Shown piece after piece: positions 17,198 to 27,444 of a stretch of DNA of 64,000 nucleotides (position 1 is its first letter; each line of letters begins with the position of its first letter). The stretch is from an uncultured Bacteroides sp. (GTDB taxonomy: Bacteria > Bacteroidota > Bacteroidia > Bacteroidales > Bacteroidaceae). Made by a program: the position numbers and the translations under genes. The stretch is from contig URCM01000003.1 in assembly GCA_900546355.1 (NCBI GenBank), positions 1 through 64,000 of the forward strand, in the 5' to 3' direction. The notes under the pieces are model-generated. The model had not been told where the DNA came from. It saw only the letters and a program-made list of their open reading frames with translations, and searched no databases.

Positions 17198-20100
17198 AAC
17201 AGAAAAATCATAAAACCGCTTCCGCCTTTACACTGATAGTCAGTTTTATTTGTCTGGCTATTGTGGGGATGTCGCTGATACCTTTATTGCCGGTGAAACT
17301 TTCGCCATCGCACGAGCTTCCGTCTTTGACTGTGTCTTTTTCTATGCCGGGCAATTCGGCAAGAGTCATAGAGACTGAAGTGACCAGTAAACTGGAAGGG
17401 GCTTTGTCGCGCATTAACGGTGTGCGTAAAATCCGTTCTACTTCTGATAACGGAAGCGGCAGCTTGCGTATCGAGATAGATAAACACAGCGATACGGAGC
17501 TGGTGCGTTTCGAGGTCTCTACCGTTATCCGGCAGATTTGGTCGCAATTGCCCGAAGGAGTGAGTTATCCTTACCTGTCTACACAGCATTCGGACGACCA
17601 GTCGGCGCGGCCTTTTATGACTTACACGCTTAATGCGCCGGCAACTCCTATCTTGATTCAGAATTATGGGGAGAATTATATCAAACCGATGCTGTCTGCC
17701 ATCAAGGGTATTTACAAGATAGAGTTGAGCGGAGCTACACCTATGGAATGGAAACTGGTTTATGATAATCGTCTGTTGCAGCAATTGGGACTTTCGGCCG
17801 ATGATGTGGAGCAGGCTATCCGGGAATATTACGATGGAGAGTTTTTAAGTATCTGTCAGGCGGATGCGGGAGGCGAGTGGATCAGGGTGGCACGCACTCC
17901 GGCGGCGGAGGGGGAAGGTTTTCATCCTTCTTCCATCTATGTGCAGACACAGGAAGGGGAACAAGTCGCTCTTGACAAACTGGTCACAGTGGTACATGCC
18001 GAAGAAGAACCGAACAGTTATTTCCGTATCAACGGACTAAACTCCATTTACCTGTCTATCACGGCGGATGAGACTGCCAACCAATTGACTTTGGCAAGCC
18101 AAATCAAAGAGGTGATGGGCAAGGTGCAACGCCAGATGCCCCCGGGATACGAAGTGCATATCAGTTATGATGCTACGGAATATATCAGCAAAGAGTTGAA
18201 TACGAATTATTTCCGTACGGCAGTTACGGTTTTGATATTGTTGTTGTTTGTGGCTGTCATTACTTTGAACTTACGCTATCTGTTTCTGATAGTGGTAAGC
18301 CTGGCCATCAATATGGCAATCGCTTTTATTTTTTATTATCTCTTCGGAGTGGATATCCAGCTTTATTCGTTGGCGGGTATAACCATTTCGTTGAATCTGG
18401 TGATTGACAACACCATTGTCATGACCGACCATATATTGCATCGCCGGAATCTGAAGGCGTTTATGTCTATCTTGGCTGCTACGCTCACTACGATTGGCGC
18501 GTTGGCCATTATTTTCTTTATGGACGAGAGGGTAAGGCTGAACTTACAAGATTTTGCAGCGGTCGTGATTATTAATTTAGCGGTATCTCTGTTTGTCGCT
18601 TTGTTTTTTGTGCCGGCACTGATAGAACGGATTCGCTTGCGGCGGCATTCGGTTTTCCGTCATTCATCGCGCGTCAAGCGGGGAGCGGTTTATTTCACGC
18701 GGTTCTACAATGGAATGGTCAGGGTGATGTGCCGGTATAAGGCGATAGCGTATGTAGTGCTCGTGTTGGCATTCGGACTTCCGGTTTTCCTGTTGCCTGA
18801 AAAGATAGAACATCCGGAGCAGAAAGGCGAGTGGGCTGCTATATATAATAAGGTGTTCGACAATGCCACCTACCGGGAAACCATAAAGCCAATCACCGAT
18901 AAGTGGTTGGGCGGAACCTTACGGCTGTTTGTAGAGAAAGTGTATAACGGAAGCTATTTTGGTAACCAGGATGAAGAGGTGGTGTTGTCGGTGACGGCTA
19001 CCCTTCCCAATGGCAGTACGTTGGAGCAGATGAATGTGCTGATTAAGCAGATGGAAACTTACTTAAGCGGCTTTCAGGAAATCAGGCAGTTTCAGACGTC
19101 TGTCTACGACGCACGCCATGCGGGCATCCGTATTTTTTTTAAGAAAGCATACGAACACAGTGGTTTTCCGTATGTCTTGAAGTCGAACATTATCAGTAAA
19201 GCACTTACGTTAGGAGGAGGAAGCTGGAATGTGTATGGGCTACAAGACCAAGGCTTTTCGAACGATGTGCGCGAGAGTGCCGGCAGTTTCCGGGTAGAGA
19301 TGTATGGATATAATTACGATGAACTTTTGCATTGGGCAGACGAAATGAAAAAGCTCTTGCTTTCGCACCGGCGCATTAAAGAAGTGCTGATAAACTCCGA
19401 ATTTTCTTATTGGAAAGACGATTACGATGAATTTATCCTTCAGTTTGATAAAGAGAAAATGGCAAAAGAAAAGTTGACGGCAAGTCTGCTGTTTGCGGCT
19501 TTGCGTCCTGTGTTTATGTCGGACCGTACGGTAGGGAGCATTGTGTATGACAATCAAAACGAGCGTTTGTCGCTTTCTTCGGTGCAGAGTAAGGATTACG
19601 ATATCTGGGGACTGATGGAAATTCCGTTTGAGATGAACGGAAGATTGTACAAGTTGTCCGATTTTGCAGCAGTCCGTAAGGAACAGGTTGCGAAGAAGAT
19701 CGTGAAAGAAAACCAGCAGTATGTATTGTGTTTGCAATTCGAGTACATCGGTGCGCATCGGCAGGGAGAGAAAATACTGGAAAAGGATGTGAACACCATG
19801 AAGGCTTCTTTACCGATGGGATATACCATAGAAAACAAAAGCAATAATTGGTATTGGGGCGGAGATGACTCGGGACAATATAAATTGCTGTTTATTGTCA
19901 TAGCCATTATCTTTTTCATTTCGGCCATTTTATTTAATTCTTTGAAGCAACCTTTGGCTATTATCGGGGTCATTCCCATTTCGTATATTGGTGTGTTCCT
20001 GACATTTTATCTGTTTGGCTTGACATTCGACCAAGGCGGGTTTGCGGCTTTTGTCTTATTGTGTGGCATTACGGTGAATGCCAGTATTTATATCTTGAAT

Positions 20101-20385
20101 GAATACAACGCCATCCGCCGCCGTTATCTGCGGCAACGGAAAACAGCCGCATACGTCAAAGCGTGGAATGTGAAGGTTATCCCTATATTTCTTACGGTGA
20201 CTTCTACGGTATTGGGATTCCTCCCGTTTATGATAGGCGAGAAAGAGAGTTTTTGGTTCTCGTTGGCGGCAGGTACCATAGGCGGATTGGTCATGTCGGT
20301 AATCGGCATATTCTTTTATTTGCCTCTCTTCTTGTTGCCGAAGTATAGGAAAAAGAATACATCAGGGTGCGGAAATTTTTCATAG
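17194..20385 (+). CDS. RND transporter permease 2
   Basis: A second permease of 1063 residues, clearly diverged from permease 1. TM4 reads NLVIDNTIVMTDH, again Asp-Asn, and TM10 reads GITVNASIYILNE, lacking both Lys and Asp. Unlike permease 1 it therefore has only one clear relay acid, which hints that it depends on a partner. Two permeases with one adaptor and one TolC recall heteromeric MdtBC-type pumps; heterotrimer formation is inference. A hairpin terminator follows at 20392. Confidence 0.88.
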   Translation: MKQKNHKTASAFTLIVSFICLAIVGMSLIPLLPVKLSPSHELPSLTVSFSMPGNSARVIETEVTSKLEGALSRINGVRKIRSTSDNGSGSLRIEIDKHSDTELVRFEVSTVIRQIWSQLPEGVSYPYLSTQHSDDQSARPFMTYTLNAPATPILIQNYGENYIKPMLSAIKGIYKIELSGATPMEWKLVYDNRLLQQLGLSADDVEQAIREYYDGEFLSICQADAGGEWIRVARTPAAEGEGFHPSSIYVQTQEGEQVALDKLVTVVHAEEEPNSYFRINGLNSIYLSITADETANQLTLASQIKEVMGKVQRQMPPGYEVHISYDATEYISKELNTNYFRTAVTVLILLLFVAVITLNLRYLFLIVVSLAINMAIAFIFYYLFGVDIQLYSLAGITISLNLVIDNTIVMTDHILHRRNLKAFMSILAATLTTIGALAIIFFMDERVRLNLQDFAAVVIINLAVSLFVALFFVPALIERIRLRRHSVFRHSSRVKRGAVYFTRFYNGMVRVMCRYKAIAYVVLVLAFGLPVFLLPEKIEHPEQKGEWAAIYNKVFDNATYRETIKPITDKWLGGTLRLFVEKVYNGSYFGNQDEEVVLSVTATLPNGSTLEQMNVLIKQMETYLSGFQEIRQFQTSVYDARHAGIRIFFKKAYEHSGFPYVLKSNIISKALTLGGGSWNVYGLQDQGFSNDVRESAGSFRVEMYGYNYDELLHWADEMKKLLLSHRRIKEVLINSEFSYWKDDYDEFILQFDKEKMAKEKLTASLLFAALRPVFMSDRTVGSIVYDNQNERLSLSSVQSKDYDIWGLMEIPFEMNGRLYKLSDFAAVRKEQVAKKIVKENQQYVLCLQFEYIGAHRQGEKILEKDVNTMKASLPMGYTIENKSNNWYWGGDDSGQYKLLFIVIAIIFFISAILFNSLKQPLAIIGVIPISYIGVFLTFYLFGLTFDQGGFAAFVLLCGITVNASIYILNEYNAIRRRYLRQRKTAAYVKAWNVKVIPIFLTVTSTVLGFLPFMIGEKESFWFSLAAGTIGGLVMSVIGIFFYLPLFLLPKYRKKNTSGCGNFS

Positions 20386-20391
20386 AAATCC

Positions 20392-20417
20392 AAAACGCTT
20401 TCTGAGGCGTTTTTATT
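20392..20417 (+). terminator. Intrinsic terminator after RND operon
   Basis: A 7-bp stem AAAACGC (20392-20398) and GCGTTTT (20407-20413), 8-base loop, followed by a T-rich run. It lies 7 bp after the stop of permease 2. Confidence 0.7.
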
Positions 20418-20488
20418 TCTTTTAATATGAAAAGGTGCAGTGGTTTGGAATTTTTTTTGTTTCTTTATAAAAACCAAATTAGTGCGAT

Positions 20489-23400
20489 ATGAAGACGAAA
20501 CAACGATTGCCCTGGCTGATGATGATGTTCATCGGTCTGTTTCCTTTACTGGGGGTGGCACAGAGCTACGACCAGCTATGGAAAGAAGTGGAAATGTATC
20601 AGAAGAAAGACCTGCCTAAGTCGGTCATCGCTACGGCAGGGAAGATTTATGCAAAAGCGAAGGCAGAACGCAACCTGCCTCAGCTGATGAAGTCGCACTT
20701 GGTGCGGGCTTCCCAGCAGGTTTCGCTTACGCCCGATAGCGCCGAAGTGGAATATGCAGCGTTGAGGCAATGGGCGGAGGAGGAAAACGATACCGTAGGG
20801 CGTGCCGTGTTGCATAGCATTGTGGGCTCTTGGATGATGGCAAACGAACCGGACAGCATAGAGGCGGCTATCGCTTATTTCCGTGCTTCGGTGGCTCCCA
20901 AGGAGGTGCTGGGACGCACTTCAGCCAAAGAGTTCCGCCCGATGACCGAATCGGGCAAGCAAAGCGAACGGTATTTCAATGACAATATGCTGGACTTGCT
21001 CACCCGTACGGCTATCCAGCAGATGTCCACCCTGTATAGTCCGGCGCACCTGCCCAAGGCGAAAGCGTGCATGGAACTGTATGACGGGCTGATAGATTAT
21101 TATAAGCAAGCACAGAACCGGGAGGCTGCCCTGCTCACCGAAGTGGCGAAACTCTGGTTCCAGAAACGGAGGATGGACAATTTTAAACCGTACCGCCTCA
21201 CGGATGATGAGCTTATTGCCAGCCTGCACGGGTTGATTGACACGTATGCCGGCCAGCCTGCATGTGCGGATGCATACGTGAAGCTGGTGGTGGCTTACCG
21301 CGATGCCAACCGCTTGAAAGAAGCCGTGGAGACGGCTCGCGAAGGGCTGGCGAAGTACTCCAAGGGCGAATGGGCAAAGGACTTGCAGGGGCAGATAGAC
21401 TACATCACCCGTCCGATGCTGAACGTGGATATCCCTTTCCTTTATCCGAACTACGAAACCGATGCGAACGTGACGTATGCCAATATCGAAGGCGTTACGC
21501 TCGAACTCTATCGCCTGAACCTTGCACCCACGGCGGCACAGCTCCAGTTCCGCGAAGAGACCGACCGCGATGCCTTGCTCAAGCAATACGGGACGAAGGT
21601 TTCCAGCCGCTTCTATGCCCTCCGCGCCACGGAGGATTACCAGCGGCGCGATACCGTGTTGCGCTATACATTGCCCGGCGAGGGCATCTATATGCTGAAG
21701 CAAATCCCGAAAGGAGTGGAAAAAGGCATCGCTTCGGCGGTGATGTTTGTTTCGCCCTACCAAGCCATCGAGCTACCGGTACAGGGCAGGCAACATGAGT
21801 TTATAGCCGTAGACCGCCTGACAGGACGTCCTGTTCCGGGTGCGGAGATAGTGACCTACCAGCTGAATATCTACGATGCGAAGGCAGACTATGCCTTGTG
21901 GAACGTGCACCGGACGGATGCGCAGGGACGGACGGCGTTTGAAGTGCCGAAACGGACCGGCGCTTATTACAATGTGCGTACGCCCGGGCACGACTTTATG
22001 GCTATCACCCGGTTGAGCACAAACAATGGTATAGTGGATGTGGCTTCGGAAGGGGGGAAGAAACAAGCCGACCTGTTTACCGACCGTTCGTTGTACCGTC
22101 CCGGACAGACGGTATATGTATCGGGTGTGGTATACGGGCAGGAGGGAGACTCCATCCATGTGGCTTCGTATGCCAAGGATAAACTGAAGCTTTACAGAGG
22201 CTCTCAGAATGTGGGCGAAGCCGATGTATGTACCGATGAGTTCGGGGTTTTCTCGCACGAGTTTGCCTTGCCCGATAATTTGCTTCCGGGCCAGTATTAC
22301 CTGTCAGGTTATGACCGGTCGGTGGTGATTCAGGTAGACGAGTACAAACGGCCTACTTTCGAGGTACGGTTCGACCCTTACAAGGAAGCCTATACGATGG
22401 GCGATTCGGTGCGGGTATCGGCTGAGGCAAAGACGTATGCCGGTGCTCCGGTGCGCAATGCCCGGGTGAAATACCGTGTTGTCCGTACCGAAATGTCGTG
22501 GTTCCGCTGGCAAGGGGCAACGGAAGAATTGCTTTCGGGCGAAACGCAGACCGATGCCGATGGCAAGTTTTATATCTGTGCCAGGCTGACAGAACCCGAT
22601 TACGAGGCGGAGCATACCTATTATATATATAAGGTATCGGCGGATGTGACCGATGGTGCTGGCGAGACCCGTCAGGGCGAACTGGCTTTGCCTGCCGGCG
22701 AGCAGACCCTCGGCTTGCAACTGAAGGGATTGAACGCAAATGTGATGCGCGAAAAGCAGGAACGCATCCAGGTGCAGGCGATGAACCTGAACGGGCAGCC
22801 CGTGCAGGTGGAAGTGGCATACAAGGTATATGCCTTGGACAAGGAGGGCAAGAAAGGTGCTTTGCGCTACGAAGGCAAGGCAGAGTCGATGCAATCGTTT
22901 GTGCCTTCGGGCGTGTGGGCATTGCCTTCGGGCAGGTACCGCATGGAAGTCTCGGCACAAGATGAAAAGGGCCGTCCTTGTACGGCAGAGCAGGATTTCG
23001 TGCTCTTCTCTAAGACAGACCGCACCTCGCCGGTAGAAGAAACCGCCTGGTTTTATCAAGACGGCGATAGCTTCGGAAGCCAGGAGCCGCCCACGTTCTA
23101 TATCGGAACGAACGAGGAAGGGGTATGCCTTTTCATTGATGTATACGATGGACAACGGCGTATCGAATCCCGGCAAGTGACGCTGGATAAGGAACTCAAG
23201 GCGTTCGGCTTCCCTTATCGTGAGGCGTATGGCGATGCGGTGACCGTAGCATTCACCTTTATGCGCAAAGGAAACCTGTATACCAACCAGTCGCTCCTGA
23301 CTCGTCCCGTGCCCGATAAGCGGTTGATGATGAAATGGGAAACATTCCGCGACCGCCTGCAACCGGGCGGACAAGAGACTTGGACGCTGCACATCGTCCG

Positions 23401-26170
23401 TCCTTCGGGGATGCCGGCGGAAGCCAACCTGATGGCTACGCTTTACGATGCTTCTTTGGACGTGTTACGTAAGCACGACTGGCGTTTCGGGCTTTCGTTC
23501 CCACGCCGGGCGATGTACGTGCGTGCCGATTTCGCTTCGGCATTCCAGCGGCTACGGATGTACGGTGATTTCCCGATAACCTATCCCGGCGAGGGCTTCG
23601 ACTTGCTTTATGGAGACTATAGCAGGCTATATACTACGTGGTTGGGAGGTTTCCGGAGAGGATTTACATTCTTGAGTCGTGCCAATGCGGTTCAGGAAGA
23701 AATGATGGAAGTAATGCCATTGAGTGCATTGGAGGGAGCGGATATAGCTGATTTGCGTGAAGTAAGATATGATGCTACGGCTGCACCGGCTCCCGCTTTC
23801 CAAATGAAGAAAGGGGATGTAGGTGGAGGTGAAATACAAATCAGCATCGCCGATGTGAAGAGTGGAAGCAGTGCGGGCGCGGAACAAGTGCCGATGCCTG
23901 CCTTGCGCGAGAATTTTGCCGAGACGGCTTTCTTCTATCCCAACCTGCGTACCGATTCGTTGGGCAATGTACGTATCACCTTTACCGTGCCCGATGCCCT
24001 GACCCAATGGCGTTTCTTGGGCTTTGCCCATACGCGGGCTATGGATTATGGTTTGTTGGTTGATACGGTCCAGACCTCGAAACCCTTTATGGTGCAGCCC
24101 AACTTGCCGCGCTTTATCCGGAGGGGAGACCGTGCGGTGATAGCGGCTTCGCTGGTCAACTTATCAATGGAAACCGTATCCGGAATCGCCCGCATTGAAT
24201 GGTCGGATCCGGTTACAGGAAAGGTCGTGGCACACGATAAGCAATCGTTCTCGGTAAGTGAAGGCGAGACGGGAACGGTGCATTTCACTTTCGAAGTGCC
24301 CGAAACCTATGATGTGCTGGTCTGCAAAATCGTAGCGGAAGCCGGTGAATATAGCGACGGGGAACAACATTACGTACCGGTGCTGACCGATAAGCAATGG
24401 ATGACCGAGACCGTACCCGTACAACTGGACGGAACCGAAACAAAATCGGTAGCTGCCGAGGAATTGTTCAACAAGCAGAGCAAGACCGCTACAGAGAAAC
24501 GCCTGACGGTAGAGATGACCGCCAATCCGGACTGGTATGCCGTACAGGCACTTCCGGTGATGGGAAATCCTTCGGAAGAAGACGCCTTGTCGTGGGCTTC
24601 GGCATATTATGCCAATGCATTGGCTGCGCACATCGTCCGTTCGAATCCGCGCATCGAAGAAGTGTTCCGTACGTGGAAAGCTGAAGGAGCAGGGAAGGAA
24701 ACCTTGCTCAGCAACCTGGAACGCAACCAGGATCTGAAGAACCTTTTGCTTGCCGAGACACCGTGGGTTGCCGAGGCGACCGATGAAGCGGAACAGAAAC
24801 GCCGCGTTGCCTTGCTTTTCGACCTGAATACGATGTCGAACCGCCAGCAGACAGCTATCGGTAAACTGGAAGCCTTGCAACTGCCTGACGGTTCGTGGAG
24901 CTGGTACAAGGGAATGACAGGAAGCCGTTATATTACCACCCAAATCGTCGAGATGCTGGCACGCCTGCAAGCCATGCAGGTGAAGCTGGACCAAGGCGTG
25001 GGCAACATGTATGTGCGTGCTGTCGACTACTTGAAAAAAGAGGCGCAACAGGAATACGAACAGATGAAACGCCGGGAAGCGGAGAATGAGCTGACCGTAT
25101 GGCCTGACGGGCAGATTGTACATTATCTGTATATATGTGCTATTGACAAGCTGGCGGCAAATCATGCCGACGGACAGGTGAATGATTATTTCATCGCGAA
25201 ACTGGAAAACCGTTCGGCAGACTATTCCATCTGTGAGAAAGCAATGATTGCCCTGGTGATGCAGGGGGCAGGCAAGTCTGGTCAGGCATCCGAGTTGGTA
25301 CAGTCCATTAAGGAATATCTGGTAGGCACCGAAGAAATGGGCCTGTATTTCGATACGCCGAAAGCTGCCTATTCGTGGCGAAGCTATAAGATTCCGGCTC
25401 AAGTGGCGGCAATGGAAGCCATCTACCGCATTGCGCCGGACACCAGTATGCTGAACGGCATGAAGCAATGGCTCTTGAAGCAGAAGCAGGTGCAGGTGTG
25501 GGAAAGCTCCGTATCGACCGCCGATGCCGTATATGCTTTCTTGTGTATGGGAAGCGATACGCTGGGCGAAGGCGGAAGCATGGAAGCTACGGTAGGCAAG
25601 ACTACCTGGCAGACTCCGCAGGATGCCTTGGGCTATGCCCGGAATACCTTTACCGGAACCGATGCTGAGGCAGATGACATCCGTATCAGCCGTACCGGTG
25701 AAGGACTGGGATGGGGAGCCGTTTACGCCCAATACCTGGAGGATATGGACAAGGTATTGCCTTCGAAAGGAACCGGTCTGCAAATCGAACGTACGCTTTA
25801 TCGGGACGGAAAAGCCCTTTCACGCAATGCCGAGTTGCATGTAGGCGATAAGGTGACGGTGCGTCTGACTGTTTCGGCAGACCGGGATATGGACTTCGTG
25901 CAAGTGAAAGACGAGCGTGCCGCTTGTATGGAACCCGAACAGCAGCTTTCCGGATATAGCTGGAGCGGAGGTATCGGTTATTATTTGGTAAGCCGTGATG
26001 CTTCTACTTCGTTCTTTATCGACCGGATGCAGAAGGGCACTTACCAGCTGGAATATACCGTCTATATCGACCGTGCCGGAACGTATCAGGCAGGAAGTGC
26101 TACGGTGCAGTCGGCATACGCTCCCGAGTATAGCGGCTATACCGCAGGCGAGACCTTGCAGGTGAAGTGA
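20489..26170 (+). CDS. Alpha-2-macroglobulin family protein
   Basis: An exported protein of 1893 residues, about the size of bacterial alpha-2-macroglobulins. The signal peptide ends GVAQS. Visible family parts are the MG2-like LFTDRSLYRPGQTVYVSGVVYG (about residue 530), the C-terminal alpha-alpha toroid (QTAIGKLEALQLPDGSWSWY and following) and a terminal receptor-binding-like domain. The place where thioester members carry CxEQ reads GNPSEEDALSWASA (about residue 1355), so no thioester can form. These proteins are thought to trap or bind proteases in the envelope. It is flanked by a terminator upstream and a large hairpin downstream, suggesting a single-gene unit. Confidence 0.85.
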   Translation: MKTKQRLPWLMMMFIGLFPLLGVAQSYDQLWKEVEMYQKKDLPKSVIATAGKIYAKAKAERNLPQLMKSHLVRASQQVSLTPDSAEVEYAALRQWAEEENDTVGRAVLHSIVGSWMMANEPDSIEAAIAYFRASVAPKEVLGRTSAKEFRPMTESGKQSERYFNDNMLDLLTRTAIQQMSTLYSPAHLPKAKACMELYDGLIDYYKQAQNREAALLTEVAKLWFQKRRMDNFKPYRLTDDELIASLHGLIDTYAGQPACADAYVKLVVAYRDANRLKEAVETAREGLAKYSKGEWAKDLQGQIDYITRPMLNVDIPFLYPNYETDANVTYANIEGVTLELYRLNLAPTAAQLQFREETDRDALLKQYGTKVSSRFYALRATEDYQRRDTVLRYTLPGEGIYMLKQIPKGVEKGIASAVMFVSPYQAIELPVQGRQHEFIAVDRLTGRPVPGAEIVTYQLNIYDAKADYALWNVHRTDAQGRTAFEVPKRTGAYYNVRTPGHDFMAITRLSTNNGIVDVASEGGKKQADLFTDRSLYRPGQTVYVSGVVYGQEGDSIHVASYAKDKLKLYRGSQNVGEADVCTDEFGVFSHEFALPDNLLPGQYYLSGYDRSVVIQVDEYKRPTFEVRFDPYKEAYTMGDSVRVSAEAKTYAGAPVRNARVKYRVVRTEMSWFRWQGATEELLSGETQTDADGKFYICARLTEPDYEAEHTYYIYKVSADVTDGAGETRQGELALPAGEQTLGLQLKGLNANVMREKQERIQVQAMNLNGQPVQVEVAYKVYALDKEGKKGALRYEGKAESMQSFVPSGVWALPSGRYRMEVSAQDEKGRPCTAEQDFVLFSKTDRTSPVEETAWFYQDGDSFGSQEPPTFYIGTNEEGVCLFIDVYDGQRRIESRQVTLDKELKAFGFPYREAYGDAVTVAFTFMRKGNLYTNQSLLTRPVPDKRLMMKWETFRDRLQPGGQETWTLHIVRPSGMPAEANLMATLYDASLDVLRKHDWRFGLSFPRRAMYVRADFASAFQRLRMYGDFPITYPGEGFDLLYGDYSRLYTTWLGGFRRGFTFLSRANAVQEEMMEVMPLSALEGADIADLREVRYDATAAPAPAFQMKKGDVGGGEIQISIADVKSGSSAGAEQVPMPALRENFAETAFFYPNLRTDSLGNVRITFTVPDALTQWRFLGFAHTRAMDYGLLVDTVQTSKPFMVQPNLPRFIRRGDRAVIAASLVNLSMETVSGIARIEWSDPVTGKVVAHDKQSFSVSEGETGTVHFTFEVPETYDVLVCKIVAEAGEYSDGEQHYVPVLTDKQWMTETVPVQLDGTETKSVAAEELFNKQSKTATEKRLTVEMTANPDWYAVQALPVMGNPSEEDALSWASAYYANALAAHIVRSNPRIEEVFRTWKAEGAGKETLLSNLERNQDLKNLLLAETPWVAEATDEAEQKRRVALLFDLNTMSNRQQTAIGKLEALQLPDGSWSWYKGMTGSRYITTQIVEMLARLQAMQVKLDQGVGNMYVRAVDYLKKEAQQEYEQMKRREAENELTVWPDGQIVHYLYICAIDKLAANHADGQVNDYFIAKLENRSADYSICEKAMIALVMQGAGKSGQASELVQSIKEYLVGTEEMGLYFDTPKAAYSWRSYKIPAQVAAMEAIYRIAPDTSMLNGMKQWLLKQKQVQVWESSVSTADAVYAFLCMGSDTLGEGGSMEATVGKTTWQTPQDALGYARNTFTGTDAEADDIRISRTGEGLGWGAVYAQYLEDMDKVLPSKGTGLQIERTLYRDGKALSRNAELHVGDKVTVRLTVSADRDMDFVQVKDERAACMEPEQQLSGYSWSGGIGYYLVSRDASTSFFIDRMQKGTYQLEYTVYIDRAGTYQAGSATVQSAYAPEYSGYTAGETLQVK

Positions 26171-26189
26171 TTTTGTTCTTTTCACCAGG

Positions 26190-26233
26190 GGGACACAAAG
26201 GCACACAGAGGAATCTGTGTGCCTTTGTGTCCC
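26190..26233. terminator. 19-bp perfect hairpin after macroglobulin gene
   Basis: Arms 26190-26208 (GGGACACAAAGGCACACAG) and 26215-26233 are perfectly complementary with a 6-base loop. A second, outer pairing TTCACCA (26181-26187) with TGGTGAA (26254-26260) encloses it. No T-run follows, so termination is likely but not certain. A related string of CACAGAGACACAAAGACACAGAG type recurs at 45210-45233, suggesting a dispersed repeat. Confidence 0.6.
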
Positions 26234-26282
26234 TTCGCTTTGTGTCCTCTCTGTGGTGAAATCATAAATTTCCATATCAACT

Positions 26283-26314
26283 TTTGTCTGTCTTTGATTT
26301 TCTCTTTATCTTTG
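26283..26314 (+). promoter_or_regulatory. Bacteroides-type promoter of DUF1573 gene
   Basis: TTTG at 26283-26286, a 20-bp spacer and TATCTTTG at 26307-26314 match the Bacteroides -33/-7 consensus exactly. Transcription would start near 26321, about 20 bp before the start codon. Confidence 0.7.
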
Positions 26315-26341
26315 TTCTCTCAAAAATAAGCAAAGACAAAA

Positions 26342-27418
26342 ATGATGAAACGTATTTTATTTCTATTCAGTATATTGTTCGCAACAATCTTATCAGTACA
26401 AGCCCAGCCGGAAATCACGTTCGACCGCGAGAAGCAGGATTTGGGCTATCTGCTGTGGCGCAATCCGACCACCGTTACTTATGCCTTTACCAATACGGGC
26501 GATAAGCCTTTGGTGATATCGAATGTGACGGCATCGTGCGGATGTGTGAGTGTGGATTGGACCAAACAGCCCATTCCGGCAGGAGGAAAGGGTACGGTAA
26601 GTGCGGTGTTCGATGCCGAAGCCATCGGTCATTTCTATAAAGAGGTAGGGGTGTATTGCAATGCCAGTCCGATGCCGATTTATCTGGAATTCAACGGTGA
26701 AGTGACCGCCGATGCCAAGAACTATTCGTTTACGCATCCTTACGGATTTGGTTCTGTACGTCTGAATCAGGAAGAAATAGATTTTGAGAATGTCAACAAA
26801 GGCGACCGTCCGGAATTTACGATTCTGGTGGCTAATACATCCAGCAAGACGTATACACCGGTGCTGATGCACTTGCCTCCTTATCTCTCGGCAGAAGCAA
26901 CCCCCGAGGTGTTGGGTCGTGGAAAGAACGGAAAGATTGTGGTGACACTGGATACCGACAAATTGCCTAAGCTGGGCATTACCCGGACTTCCGTTTATCT
27001 GTCACGTTTTCCCGGTGATAAAGTAGGGGCGGATAATGAGATACCCGTATCCATTGCTTTGCTTCCCGATTTCTCCAAGATGACCGAGCAGCAGAAGAAC
27101 AATCCTCCGCAACTTTCGCTTTCGGCTACCGAATTGGAGTTTCCGCCGTTGAAGCCTAACCAGAAAAAATCGCAAAGCGTGGTAATCACCAATACCGGTA
27201 AATCGAATCTGGAGATTCAGGATATGCAGGTAAACAGCATAGCTCTTGCCGTAAGCCTGAAAAAAACGGTCTTGATGCCTGGCGAATCAACAAAGTTGAA
27301 GATTACGGTATTGGCGGAGAACTTGTCGCGGGTAAAAGGTACACCGCGTGTATTGATGATAACGAACGACCCGGCAAAGCCTTCGGTCACTATCCGGGTG
27401 AAGGCGAAATTGCTATGA
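26342..27418 (+). CDS. DUF1573 domain exported protein
   Basis: A 358-residue exported protein (signal ending SVQAQ). Residues about 20-115 contain the DUF1573 core, FDREKQDLGYLLWRNPTTVT and the hallmark SCGCVSVDW with paired cysteines; a second Ig-like unit near residues 255-355 (ATELEFPPLKPNQKKSQ) resembles the first. DUF1573 proteins are abundant in Bacteroidota envelopes and have no fixed biochemical role. ATG 26342 is followed immediately by a second ATG (26345), either of which could be used. Confidence 0.85.
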   Translation: MMKRILFLFSILFATILSVQAQPEITFDREKQDLGYLLWRNPTTVTYAFTNTGDKPLVISNVTASCGCVSVDWTKQPIPAGGKGTVSAVFDAEAIGHFYKEVGVYCNASPMPIYLEFNGEVTADAKNYSFTHPYGFGSVRLNQEEIDFENVNKGDRPEFTILVANTSSKTYTPVLMHLPPYLSAEATPEVLGRGKNGKIVVTLDTDKLPKLGITRTSVYLSRFPGDKVGADNEIPVSIALLPDFSKMTEQQKNNPPQLSLSATELEFPPLKPNQKKSQSVVITNTGKSNLEIQDMQVNSIALAVSLKKTVLMPGESTKLKITVLAENLSRVKGTPRVLMITNDPAKPSVTIRVKAKLL

Positions 27419-27444
27419 TATAATCAGGAGTTAAGGAGTTAGAG

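Noticed and set aside
24164-25783. 539-codon minus-strand frame
   Set aside because: It is fully antisense to the alpha-2-macroglobulin gene and has no family motif; composition is His/Arg/Leu-rich as expected for a shadow frame.
20489-26170. Thioester-type macroglobulin
   Set aside because: No CxEQ motif at the expected place or elsewhere that I can see.
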